A stretch of DNA of 11,940 nucleotides from an uncultured Rhodospirillaceae bacterium (lineage in GTDB: Bacteria > Pseudomonadota > Alphaproteobacteria > Rhodospirillales > Magnetospirillaceae): contig CALABS010000035.1 of assembly GCA_937887565.1 (NCBI GenBank), forward strand, positions 1 to 11,940, read 5' to 3'. Shown here piece by piece: positions 5,747-11,940 of the stretch. Numbering within the stretch: position 1 is the stretch's first letter; each line of letters starts with the position of its first letter. The translations under genes and the position numbers were made by a program. The notes beneath the pieces are model-generated. The model had not been told where the DNA came from. It searched no databases and saw nothing but the letters and a program-made list of their open reading frames with translations.

Positions 5747-6880
5747 ATGGCCGAGCCATCGTTCAGCATCGGCGTCGAGGAGGAGTATTTCCTCGTCGAT
5801 CCCGCCAGCCGCGACGCCGTCGCGGAACCGCCGCCCGGCCTGATGGCCGAGGCGCGGAGGGAGCTGGGCGGCGAACGGGCCAGCCCGGAACTGCTGCGGT
5901 CGCAGATCGAGATCCAGACGCCGGTCTGCCACGACCTCGCCACCGTGCGGGCCGAGCTTGCCGGGGCGCGCCGCGCCGTGGCCGGCGTCGCCGCCCGTCA
6001 CGGCTGCGCCGTCATCGCCGCCTCCACCCATCCGCTGGCGGAATGGGGCGACCAGAAGTCCACCCCCAAGGAACGCTATGCCGCCATCGCCCGCGACCTC
6101 CAGGCGGTGGGCCGGCGGCTGGTGATCTGCGGCATGCATGTTCACGTGGCGGTCGAGGATGACGAACTGCGCATCGACCTGATGAACCAGGCGTCCTATT
6201 TCCTTCCTCATCTGCTGGCGTTGTCCACCAGCTCGCCGTTCTGGCGCGGGCGCGACACCGGCCTGAAATCGTACCGGGTCAGCGTCTTCCGCGAGATTCC
6301 CCGCACCGGCCTTCCCGATCGCTTCGAATCCTGGGGCGAATACCAGCGCCGCTGCGACCTCCTGGTGCGGGCGGGGTTGATCGAGGACCCCACCAAGCTG
6401 TGGTGGGACCTGCGGCCGTCCTTCCGTTTTCCGACCCTGGAGATGCGCATCGCCGACATCTGCACCCGCCTCGACGACGCCATCGCCGTGGCCGCCCTGT
6501 GGCGCTGCCTGGTCAGGATGCTGTGGCGGCTGAAGCGCGAGAACATGCGCTGGCGGATCTATCCTCGCATGCTGATCGACGAGAATCGCTGGCGGGCCCA
6601 ACGCTACGGCTTGGACGAGGGGTTGGTGGATTTCGGCAAGGGCCGGGTGGTGCCCTATGCCGAACTGCTGGACGAACTGCTGGATCTGGTGGCCGAGGAT
6701 GCGGCGCATTTCGGTTGCACCGCCGAGGTGGGCCATGCCCGCGTCATCCTGGCGCGCGGCACCTCGGCCCACGACCAGCTGGCGGTGTGGAACGCCGCCC
6801 GCGCCGACGGCGCCGGCGACCACGAGGCGCTGGCGGCGGTGGTCGACCGGTTGATCCTGCGTACCACAGAAGGGGTATGA
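5747..6880 (+). CDS. YbdK-type carboxylate-amine ligase (glutamate-cysteine ligase family 2)
   Basis: This 377-residue protein belongs to the GCS2/YbdK family of ATP-dependent carboxylate-amine ligases; E. coli YbdK has 372 residues and only weak gamma-glutamylcysteine synthetase activity. Family landmarks are SIGVEEEYFLVD (7-18), SQIEIQTPVC (52-61), CGMHVHVAV (128-136), SPFWRGRDTGLKSYR (163-177) and WWDLRPSFRFPTLEMRIAD (219-237). The Glu-rich GVEEE and HVHV motifs match the metal/ATP and acidic-substrate sites expected of the fold. The protein is cytoplasmic, with no signal peptide. The ATG at 5747 has GGAGG seven bases upstream, but that ribosome-binding site lies in a hairpin. The true substrate is unknown; it might make glutathione precursor or a different gamma-glutamyl amide. 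It shares strand with the amidohydrolase and small membrane protein before it. Confidence 0.88.
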   Translation: MAEPSFSIGVEEEYFLVDPASRDAVAEPPPGLMAEARRELGGERASPELLRSQIEIQTPVCHDLATVRAELAGARRAVAGVAARHGCAVIAASTHPLAEWGDQKSTPKERYAAIARDLQAVGRRLVICGMHVHVAVEDDELRIDLMNQASYFLPHLLALSTSSPFWRGRDTGLKSYRVSVFREIPRTGLPDRFESWGEYQRRCDLLVRAGLIEDPTKLWWDLRPSFRFPTLEMRIADICTRLDDAIAVAALWRCLVRMLWRLKRENMRWRIYPRMLIDENRWRAQRYGLDEGLVDFGKGRVVPYAELLDELLDLVAEDAAHFGCTAEVGHARVILARGTSAHDQLAVWNAARADGAGDHEALAAVVDRLILRTTEGV

Positions 6881-6899
6881 GGAACGGGGGTGCTCCCCC

Positions 6900-6928
6900 T
6901 TGCGTGGGAGGGGGCGGGTGGCTATGGT
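6900..6928 (+). promoter_or_regulatory. Predicted promoter of gapR
   Basis: TTGCGT (6900-6905) and TATGGT (6923-6928) are separated by 17 bases, with 3/6 and 4/6 matches. The predicted start lies about 27 bases before the gapR ATG. Just upstream, GGGGG-TGCT-CCCCC (6886-6899) forms a short hairpin after the preceding stop codon; with only TT behind it, it is at best a weak terminator. Confidence 0.4.
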
Positions 6929-6961
6929 TCGGACCCGGATTTCGACGAGGGGTTCCCGACC

Positions 6962-7222
6962 ATGAGCGACGAGCAGAGCAACCAGATCGGCGGTATCGCG
7001 GCCGAGGCGCTGCGGCAGTTCATCGAGCGCATCGAGCGCCTCGAGGAGGAGAAGGCCACCATCGCGGCCGACATCAAGGACGTCTACGCCCAGGCCAAGA
7101 GCCAGGGCTTCGACACCAAGATCATCCGCAAGATCATCAGCCTGCGGAAGATGGAGGACCAGGAGCGCGAGGAAATCGAGCAGCTCCTCGACCTCTACAA
7201 GGCCGCCATCGGCATGGCGTGA
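6962..7222 (+). CDS. gapR: GapR-family nucleoid-associated protein (DUF2312)
   Basis: This 86-residue protein is a clear member of the alphaproteobacterial DUF2312/GapR family. In Caulobacter, GapR (89 residues) binds overtwisted DNA ahead of replication and transcription and helps topoisomerases. The sequence is almost all helix: a long acidic-basic coiled coil (about 12-45, including FIERIERLEEEKATIAADIKD) is followed by the family signature YAQAKSQGFDTKIIRKIISL (42-61). That segment is rich in lysine and arginine and should contact DNA. A second short helix (65-82) serves oligomerisation. The ATG at 6962 is preceded by GAGGGG about nine bases away. The gene has a candidate promoter and a strong terminator, so it is likely a single-gene unit. 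The role in this organism is inferred from the family. Confidence 0.93.
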   Translation: MSDEQSNQIGGIAAEALRQFIERIERLEEEKATIAADIKDVYAQAKSQGFDTKIIRKIISLRKMEDQEREEIEQLLDLYKAAIGMA

Positions 7223-7242
7223 GGGCAGGGCTCGAACGCGAG

Positions 7243-7278
7243 GGCGCGGCGGGGCTTTCCGCCGCGCCTTTCTCGTTT
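7243..7278 (+). terminator. Rho-independent terminator of gapR
   Basis: A perfect 10-bp stem GGCGCGGCGG/CCGCCGCGCC (7243-7252 with 7259-7268) has a six-base loop and is followed by TTTCTCGTTT. It lies 20 bases past the gapR stop. The convergent folB gene ends six bases beyond. The opposite strand lacks a T-run, so it probably acts mainly on gapR. Confidence 0.85.
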
Positions 7279-7283
7279 CCGGG

Positions 7284-7658
7284 CTATTCCCGCCGCCGCT
7301 CGATCTCGATGCCGACGCTGGCCGCCTCGGCGTAGACGTCCAGCTTCTCGACGCGGACCCGCACCGACGACACCCGCTCGTCGGTCAGGCACAGGGCGGC
7401 CACCTTGTCGGCCAGGGTCTCCACCAAATTGATGTGGCCGTCGGCCAGCATGGCCTTGATGCCCTCGATGACGTCCTCGTAGGACACCACGTTCTCGATG
7501 GCGTCGTTCAAGGGGCCGGCCTGTTCGAGCACCGCCATGTCCACGTTGACCCGGACCCGCTGCGGCGCCAGCAGCTCGTGGGCATGGATGCCGATCGAGC
7601 ACTTCAGCACGAGGTCGCGGACCAGGATGCGGTAGAGCTTGGCGTCTTTGGCGAACAA
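7284..7658 (-). CDS. folB: Dihydroneopterin aldolase
   Basis: FolB cleaves 7,8-dihydroneopterin to 6-hydroxymethyl-dihydropterin and glycolaldehyde in cytosolic folate synthesis. The 124-residue product fits the small family (about 120 residues) and shows CSIGIHAHE (20-28, conserved Glu28), VSYEDVIEGI (58-67), INLVETLADKVA (76-87, conserved Glu80) and VRVEKLDVYAEAASVGIEIE (101-120) with Lys105 in the catalytic-lysine region. There is no ATG in the first part of the frame. The start chosen is TTG at 7658, nine bases after AAGGAG; another TTG at 7667 touches the Shine-Dalgarno and is unlikely. It lies 14 bases after the folK stop, whose TGA overlaps this ribosome-binding site, so folK and folB form an operon. 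Its product is the FolK substrate. The start is less certain than the identity. Confidence 0.9.
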   Translation of the reverse strand: MFAKDAKLYRILVRDLVLKCSIGIHAHELLAPQRVRVNVDMAVLEQAGPLNDAIENVVSYEDVIEGIKAMLADGHINLVETLADKVAALCLTDERVSSVRVRVEKLDVYAEAASVGIEIERRRE

Positions 7659-7672
7659 CGGAAACAACTCCT

Positions 7673-8164
7673 TCAGGCGAGGACGTCGGCGACCACGCGG
7701 ACGTCGTCGTCCTCGGGCAGCGCCGACAACAGGTCGGCGACGGTGCGGCCGGCCAAGGGGTGGCGGGCCTGGGCGCCCACGTCGGCGAGCGGAGCCAGGG
7801 CGAAGCGGCGCTCGGGCAGCCGGGGATGGGGGATGACCAGATCGTCCGCCTCGACCACGGTGTCGTCGTAGAGCAGGATGTCGAGGTCGATCAGGCGCGG
7901 CCCGTAGCGCAGGCTGGCGACCCGGCCCAACTCGGTCTCGATGCCCTTGAGGCCGCGCAGGAGGTCGGACGGGCGAAGGGCGGTGCGGGCGCGCGCGGCC
8001 ATGTTGAGGAAGGCCGGCTGGTCGGTGACATAGAGCGGCGCGGTCTCGTAGATCCGCGACAGCGCCTCGACCTCGGCCACCGTCTCCAGCGCGGCCACGG
8101 CGGCGCGCAGATTGGCGACTCGATCGCCGAGATTGGTCCCCAGTCCCAGGTAAACGGTGGCCAT
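7673..8164 (-). CDS. folK: 6-hydroxymethyl-dihydropterin pyrophosphokinase
   Basis: FolK transfers pyrophosphate from ATP to 6-hydroxymethyl-7,8-dihydropterin, giving the substrate of dihydropteroate synthase. The 163-residue length is typical (E. coli 159). Motifs are VYLGLGTNLGDR (4-15), YETAPLYVTDQPAFLN (39-54), the signature RYGPRLIDLDILLYDD (86-101) whose aspartates bind Mg-ATP, and IPHPRLPERRFALAPLADV (111-129). The ATG at 8164 starts exactly at the family's usual N-terminus. Its ribosome-binding site (GGTGGGAAGG) is mediocre, and a GTG 13 codons upstream is a possible but less likely start. folB follows 14 bases downstream. The response-regulator gene ends 64 bases upstream on the same strand with no clear terminator between, so read-through is possible. 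folP is not in the window. Confidence 0.93.
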   Translation of the reverse strand: MATVYLGLGTNLGDRVANLRAAVAALETVAEVEALSRIYETAPLYVTDQPAFLNMAARARTALRPSDLLRGLKGIETELGRVASLRYGPRLIDLDILLYDDTVVEADDLVIPHPRLPERRFALAPLADVGAQARHPLAGRTVADLLSALPEDDDVRVVADVLA

Positions 8165-8228
8165 GCCTTCCCACCCGATCGTGTGAAAGCGCGCACCATC
8201 CACCGAAATGGCGCCGATGGCAAGAGGG

Positions 8229-8903
8229 CTAAGCGCGAACCGGAATCTGCCAGCCCGAGGACATGGCGATGCGTACCGCCTGGGCGCGGTTGGCGGCGCC
8301 GATCTTGCGGTAGACGTTGCGCAGGTGGACCTTGATGGTGATCTCCTGCAGGTCCAGGACGATGGCAATTTCCTTGTTGGTGCGGCCCTCGACCAGCAGG
8401 CCCAGGATCTCGGCCTCGCGGCGCGACAGCTTGTCGAAGGGCGGCGGCACCACGCCCGGGCGCGGCGGCTGCGCCATGGGCATCATCGGCATCTGGTTGG
8501 CCGGATCGTCAAAGAAGGTCGAGGACGGCAGGTACTTCTCGCCCGACAGCACCAGCCGCAGCGCGTTGACCATGGCGGTGCCGCTGACCGTCTTGGGGAT
8601 GAAGCCGGCGGCGCCGGCCTGGACGGCGGCGACCACGTGGTCGCGGCTGGAATAGCCCGACACGATCACCACCGGGATGTCGGGGCACTTGGCCTTGATG
8701 GCCTCCAGGCCCTTGAGGCCGTCCATCCCCGGCATCATCAGGTCCAGCAGCACCAGGCCCAGGTTGCCGGCGCCGTCGGCGGCGGCCAGGGCCTCGTCCA
8801 GGTTCGCCGCGTCCAGGATCTCGGCCTGCGGGTCGAGCTCGTGGAGAAACGGCTTAAGGCCGTCACGCACCAGCTTGTGGTCGTCGGCGACCAGGATCTG
8901 CAT
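8229..8903 (-). CDS. NarL/FixJ-type response regulator with LuxR DNA-binding domain
   Basis: This 224-residue two-component regulator has an N-terminal receiver domain (about 1-118) with the acidic pair Asp7/Asp8, phospho-acceptor Asp54 (VLLDLMMPGMDG), Ser82 and Lys104 all in place. A C-terminal LuxR-type helix-turn-helix follows (about 157-212: LSRREAEILGLLVEGRTNKE, then the recognition helix region ITIKVHLRNVYRKIGAANRA). The linker (137-156) is unusually rich in Met and Pro, with four Met and eight Pro. On phosphorylation it should dimerise and control transcription. GGGGAG precedes the ATG by eight bases. The hybrid kinase gene lies 108 bases upstream on the same strand and is the likely partner, but a good promoter in the gap allows separate expression. 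Target genes are unknown. Confidence 0.93.
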   Translation of the reverse strand: MQILVADDHKLVRDGLKPFLHELDPQAEILDAANLDEALAAADGAGNLGLVLLDLMMPGMDGLKGLEAIKAKCPDIPVVIVSGYSSRDHVVAAVQAGAAGFIPKTVSGTAMVNALRLVLSGEKYLPSSTFFDDPANQMPMMPMAQPPRPGVVPPPFDKLSRREAEILGLLVEGRTNKEIAIVLDLQEITIKVHLRNVYRKIGAANRAQAVRIAMSSGWQIPVRA

Positions 8904-8950
8904 GGATTCGTCTCCCCTGGAGGAGGGTGAGAGCCCCCTCGTCCTACCAA

Positions 8951-8979
8951 AGTATATTCATACCACTGGCAAGGGACAA
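8951..8979 (-). promoter_or_regulatory. Predicted sigma70 promoter of the response-regulator gene
   Basis: Minus strand: TTGTCC (8979-8974) and TATACT (8956-8951, 5/6) are 17 bases apart, in an AT-rich patch between the two signalling genes. The start would fall near 8944, giving a leader of about 40 bases that contains GAGGG/CCCTC (a short hairpin) before the ribosome-binding site. The -35 box overlaps one arm of the inverted repeat ACAACG/CGTTGT (8976-8981 with 9001-9006), which lies just past the kinase stop. Confidence 0.6.
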
Positions 8980-9011
8980 CGAAAAGCTGGCTTAGCCGCA
9001 CGTTGTGAAAG

Positions 9012-11162
9012 TCAATCCGACGGAGGCTTGAGGAACGTGGCGATCAATTCCCCCAGGCGGCCGAGCGCCACCGGCTTCTTGAGGACGGCGCAGCGGTCGT
9101 CCTGGAGGTTGTCGGAGAGCCTCTCGGTCGCGCCCAGATGGCCGGTGACGATGACGATGGGCAACAGCGGGTCGAAGTCGCGCAGCTTCTCGATCAGCTG
9201 CTCGCCGCCGCCGGCCGGCATGCGCAGGTCGGTGATGACCACGTCGGCGGGGTCCGTCGCGAAGCGCTCCCAGGCCTCGGAGCCGCTGGTGCACAGGGTG
9301 GCGCGATAGCCCATCCCGCGCAGGAAGTTGCACAACGTCTCGGCGGCGGTCTGTTCGTCGTCCACCACCATGATGTGGGCATCGGCCACCACGGCGTCCT
9401 GCGGCGGCTGGTCGCGGCTCTCGCCGGCGGCCAGGGTGGCCTCCTCGTCCAGCGGCAGGGTGACGCCGAAACAGGCGCCGCCTCCCTCGACGTCGAGCAC
9501 CTCCAGCCGGCCGCCCATGGAATTGATGATGCCGAAGCTGACCGACAGCCCCAGCCCGGTGCCGCGCCCGGCTTCCTTGGTGGTGAAGAACGGCTCGAAG
9601 ATGCGGGCCCGCACCGCCGGCGGCAGGCCGGGGCCGTTGTCGGCGACGGTGATCACCAGCCAGCTGCCGCGGCGGCGCGCGGTCACCGCCACCCGCGGCG
9701 TCCAGCCGTCGGGCTGGCAGTCCCGCCGTTCCTTGACGGCGTGGTGGGCGTTGGTGACCAGATTCATGATCACCTGCTCCAACTGCACCCGGCGGCCACG
9801 GACGAGCTTCGGCTGGGGTGGGAGGTCGACGGCGAGCTCGATGCCGTCGGGGCGCATCTGCCCTTCCAGCACTCCGATGGCCGAGCGCACCGCGGCCAGG
9901 GCATCGAAGACCTGGACCGGACTGGAATCGCGGCGCGAGAAGATGCGGATGTCGTCGATGATCTCGGCGGTGCGCTGGGCCTGGTCGGCCACCAGTTGGA
10001 ACTGCTGGGCCTGCCACTCGGCGGTGGCCTTGCCGCGTTCGATGAACAGCAGCGCGCCCTCGGCGGTCAGGCGGATGATGTTGAGCGGCTGCGACAGTTC
10101 GTGGACCAGCCCGGCCGCCATCTCGCCCAGGGTCGCCAGCTTGGCGGCCTGGATCAGCTGCGCGTCCACCTGCTTGCGCTCGGTCACGTCGCGAACCACC
10201 AGCAGGCGGGCGGGCAGGCCGTGGAAGGTGATGTCGGTGGCCACCACCTCGGCGTCGAAGGGTGAGCCGTCGAACCGCAGCAGGCGGTATTCGATGACGA
10301 CGCGGCCCACCGGCGGGTCCTTCAGGCGGGCGGTGGCATCGGCGTGGGAGCTTTCGTGTATGAAGTCGAGGACCGGGCGGCCGATCATGGAGCCGCCGTC
10401 GGGGGCCCCGAACACCGATTCCGAGGCGGGATTGGCGAACAGGATGGTGCCCTGGCTGTGGACCAGGATGGCGTCGGGGGTCAGCTCGATGAGCGAGCGG
10501 TAGCGTTCCTCGCTCTCGGCCAGGTCGCGCACCGCCCGTTCGTGCTCGGCCTTCATGCGCAGCGCGCCGATGCCGTAGGTGAGGTTGCGGGCCAGATCCT
10601 CCAGCAGCCGTGCCACGTCGTCGTCGAAGGCCTCGGGCTCGCCCGCGTAGATGACGAGTGCCCCCAGACGGTTCTCGCCATGGCCCAGCGGCAGGGCGAT
10701 CACCGAGCGGAAGCCGTATCGCCTCGCGGCGTCCCGCCACGGCGAAAAGGACGGGTCGGACTGGGTGTCGTGGACCACCTGCGGCACGCCGGTGCGGATG
10801 GCCGAGCCGACCGGGCCGCGGCCGATCTCGGTATCGCTCCACGACACCTGGATTTCCCGCAGGTAGTCGCAGGCCAGCCCGGCCTGGGCGACCGGCGTCA
10901 CCGACAGCGTCTCGTCGGGGCGGGCATAGCCGATCCAGGCCAGCTTGTAGCCGGCCACGTCGACCGCGACCCGGCAGACGTCCTCGAGCAGCGACGCCTC
11001 GTCCGAGGCCCGCAGCAGCGCCTCGGTGGAGCGGGTCAGGGCGGCGACCGCCCGGTCGATCAGGCGAAGCTGCTCGGCGACGCTATGCGCGATCATCCAG
11101 TCCCTCTCGCATCGGGCTTCCTCCCCATGATCGCGGATGATAAACCTTCCCCGTTCGGCCAT
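9012..11162 (-). CDS. Soluble hybrid histidine kinase, GAF-PAS-HisKA-HATPase-receiver
   Basis: This 716-residue sensor kinase has no transmembrane segment, so it senses a cytoplasmic or diffusible signal. Domains in order: a short coiled segment; a GAF domain (about 45-200); a PAS domain (about 215-328, with PDAILVHSQGTILFANPASE at 229-248); HisKA with phospho-His354 (GLVHELSQPLN); and an HATPase domain with N box NLVTNAHHA (467-475), G1 ADNGPGLP (507-514), F box FEPFFTTK (522-529) and G2 GRGTGLGLS (532-540). A C-terminal receiver (about 594-712) carries Asp601/Asp602, phospho-acceptor Asp645 (ITDLRMP) and Lys696. All residues needed for autophosphorylation and phosphotransfer are present. 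The GAF ligand cannot be read from sequence. The ATG at 11162 follows AGGA by eight bases; Met23 (11096) also has a usable ribosome-binding site and would give 694 residues. The NarL-type regulator just downstream is the likely partner. Confidence 0.93.
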   Translation of the reverse strand: MAERGRFIIRDHGEEARCERDWMIAHSVAEQLRLIDRAVAALTRSTEALLRASDEASLLEDVCRVAVDVAGYKLAWIGYARPDETLSVTPVAQAGLACDYLREIQVSWSDTEIGRGPVGSAIRTGVPQVVHDTQSDPSFSPWRDAARRYGFRSVIALPLGHGENRLGALVIYAGEPEAFDDDVARLLEDLARNLTYGIGALRMKAEHERAVRDLAESEERYRSLIELTPDAILVHSQGTILFANPASESVFGAPDGGSMIGRPVLDFIHESSHADATARLKDPPVGRVVIEYRLLRFDGSPFDAEVVATDITFHGLPARLLVVRDVTERKQVDAQLIQAAKLATLGEMAAGLVHELSQPLNIIRLTAEGALLFIERGKATAEWQAQQFQLVADQAQRTAEIIDDIRIFSRRDSSPVQVFDALAAVRSAIGVLEGQMRPDGIELAVDLPPQPKLVRGRRVQLEQVIMNLVTNAHHAVKERRDCQPDGWTPRVAVTARRRGSWLVITVADNGPGLPPAVRARIFEPFFTTKEAGRGTGLGLSVSFGIINSMGGRLEVLDVEGGGACFGVTLPLDEEATLAAGESRDQPPQDAVVADAHIMVVDDEQTAAETLCNFLRGMGYRATLCTSGSEAWERFATDPADVVITDLRMPAGGGEQLIEKLRDFDPLLPIVIVTGHLGATERLSDNLQDDRCAVLKKPVALGRLGELIATFLKPPSD

Positions 11163-11215
11163 CCTAGTTTTCCTAGGGGTTAATACCCGCCGGCGGACGT
11201 GAAATCGAGGTCGCG
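11163..11215. promoter_or_regulatory. Divergent intergenic region with several small palindromes
   Basis: This 53-base gap separates the start of the kinase gene (minus) from the exported-protein gene (plus) and must hold both promoters or their ends. It contains CCTAGG (11172-11177), which can also pair as CCTAG (11163-11167) with CTAGG (11173-11177), GGGT-TAAT-ACCC and CCGCCGGCGG. No convincing pair of -35/-10 boxes with correct spacing was found on either strand, though TATTAA on the minus strand is a possible -10 box. Confidence 0.35.
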
Positions 11216-11884
11216 ATGCTGAGGTCGCTTGTCTGGCTCGCGGTCGCCGTGGTGACGGCGACCCTTTTCCCCGCCTGGGCCTCGGCGCCGACGGTGCTGG
11301 ATCTGCTGGATGCGCCGGTGGCCTATACGGCGTCGTTCACGGTGACCAGCGACAGGGGGACCTATCGGGGGACGGTCTGGCATGCCCCGGGACGCGAACG
11401 GCGCGACTTCGACACCGCCGGCGGCGGGCAGTCGGTGCTGTTGCGGCGCGACACCGGCGCCGCCTACCTGATGAAGCCGTCGGGGCGCTGGTACGTGGGC
11501 CTGGCGCTGGACGCCGCCGCCGGGCTGGCGGGCGGGCTGCACGCCATGGCGGTCACGCGGACTCCGGTGGGCGAGGAGACGGTCGCCGGCACCCGCGCCA
11601 CCCGCTACCGCGTCGAGGCCAGCGCCCCTAAGGGCGGCCGCTTCCAGGGCGAGGCGTGGATCAGCCGCGACGGCATCCTGGTCAAGGCGGTGGGCGACGT
11701 CGTCACCCCGGGCGGCCGCGTCATGCCGGTGTCCACCACGCTGTCGGGACTGCGGCGGGGCAAGGTGGACGAGACCCGCTTCGACCTGCCGTCCGGGTGG
11801 TCCGGCATGGATCTGCGGTCGGTGCCGGCGGAACGCATCGAGCAGGTGGTCGAAAGCCTGCGGCCCCTGCTGGAAGGGCGCTAG
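11216..11884 (+). CDS. Exported protein, LolA/LolB-like or DUF-type periplasmic protein
   Basis: The 222-residue product starts with a classic signal peptide: MLRSL, a hydrophobic core (6-18) and an Ala-rich end FPAWASA (18-24), with cleavage likely after Ala22 or Ala24. No lipobox cysteine is present, so it should be a soluble periplasmic protein. The mature part alternates short beta-strand-like stretches (YTASFTVTSDRGTYRGTVWH at 37-56, and later RFQGEAWISRDGILVKAVGD). It contains a DLPSGW-type segment typical of LolA/LolB-fold or outer-membrane lipoprotein-sorting-like proteins, whose YxF.P.G ends resemble it. No diagnostic catalytic motif is seen, and the specific family is uncertain. The ATG at 11216 has GAGG six bases upstream. 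It is divergent from the kinase gene and may or may not be functionally linked to it. Confidence 0.78.
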   Translation: MLRSLVWLAVAVVTATLFPAWASAPTVLDLLDAPVAYTASFTVTSDRGTYRGTVWHAPGRERRDFDTAGGGQSVLLRRDTGAAYLMKPSGRWYVGLALDAAAGLAGGLHAMAVTRTPVGEETVAGTRATRYRVEASAPKGGRFQGEAWISRDGILVKAVGDVVTPGGRVMPVSTTLSGLRRGKVDETRFDLPSGWSGMDLRSVPAERIEQVVESLRPLLEGR

Positions 11885-11940
11885 TTGTGAAGTCTCAGGA
11901 GGTTGCCCACTCGGTCTGAACCGAGGAAGCTGAAGTTGCG
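11885..11940. other. Terminal 56 bases with a small hairpin, no gene assigned
   Basis: After the stop codon the sequence contains CAGGAGG (11896-11902), which looks like a Shine-Dalgarno but has no well-placed start codon, and a stem-loop CTCGG-TCTGAA-CCGAG (11912-11927) without a T-run. It could be the beginning of a structured RNA, the end of a mobile element or plain spacer. The window ends too soon to tell. Confidence 0.3.

Noticed and set aside
8165..8228. A promoter or terminator between the response regulator and folK
   Set aside because: Only weak partial matches (such as TTGCCA without a matching -10 box) and no stem with a T-run were seen, so none is called.
8992..10842. A 616-codon minus-strand frame inside the kinase gene
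   Set aside because: It is a shifted frame of the hybrid kinase, Arg/Pro-rich, with no domain; the kinase frame contains every catalytic motif.

Overview
The window is GC-rich, gene-dense bacterial chromosome and carries ordinary metabolic, ribosomal, nucleoid and signalling genes. Several traits point to an alphaproteobacterium, probably a Magnetospirillum/Rhodospirillum-type organism: very high GC at third codon positions, a GapR (DUF2312) protein, a 41-residue zinc-free ribosomal protein L36, and a soluble GAF-PAS hybrid kinase. The genus is inferred from gene content and composition, because no search could be run. No phage, transposase, CRISPR or tRNA gene was seen.

Layout. Positions 1-99 hold two full copies and a partial third copy of a 44-bp palindromic tandem repeat that runs into the 3' end of glcF. 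From 72 to 4004, on the minus strand, lies a tight glcD-glcE-glcF operon for the three-subunit glycolate oxidase. A promoter and a GntR/FadR-type operator palindrome sit in front of glcD. Next is rpmJ (minus), with its own strong promoter and terminator. On the plus strand follow an N-formylglutamate amidohydrolase-family gene (probably leaderless), a 55-residue single-span membrane protein, a YbdK-type carboxylate-amine ligase whose ribosome-binding site lies in a long hairpin, and gapR with a good terminator. On the minus strand come folK-folB (folate biosynthesis), a NarL-type response regulator and a cytoplasmic GAF-PAS hybrid histidine kinase. Reading away from the kinase on the plus strand is an exported protein that looks like the LolA/LolB fold. 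The last 56 bases hold only a small hairpin.

How the genes work together. GlcDEF oxidises glycolate to glyoxylate and passes electrons through Fe-S clusters to the respiratory chain; the operator suggests control by a GlcC/PdhR/LldR-like repressor encoded elsewhere. FolB and FolK catalyse neighbouring steps of pterin synthesis and are translationally close. The kinase and response regulator are probably a cognate pair, although the regulator also has its own promoter. The amidohydrolase, small membrane protein and amine ligase form a plus-strand run whose joint role is unknown.

I found no clearly new multi-gene system. The most worthwhile leads are the regulatory structures (repeat array, glc operator, leaderless start, hairpin-blocked ribosome-binding site) and the uncharacterised small membrane protein.
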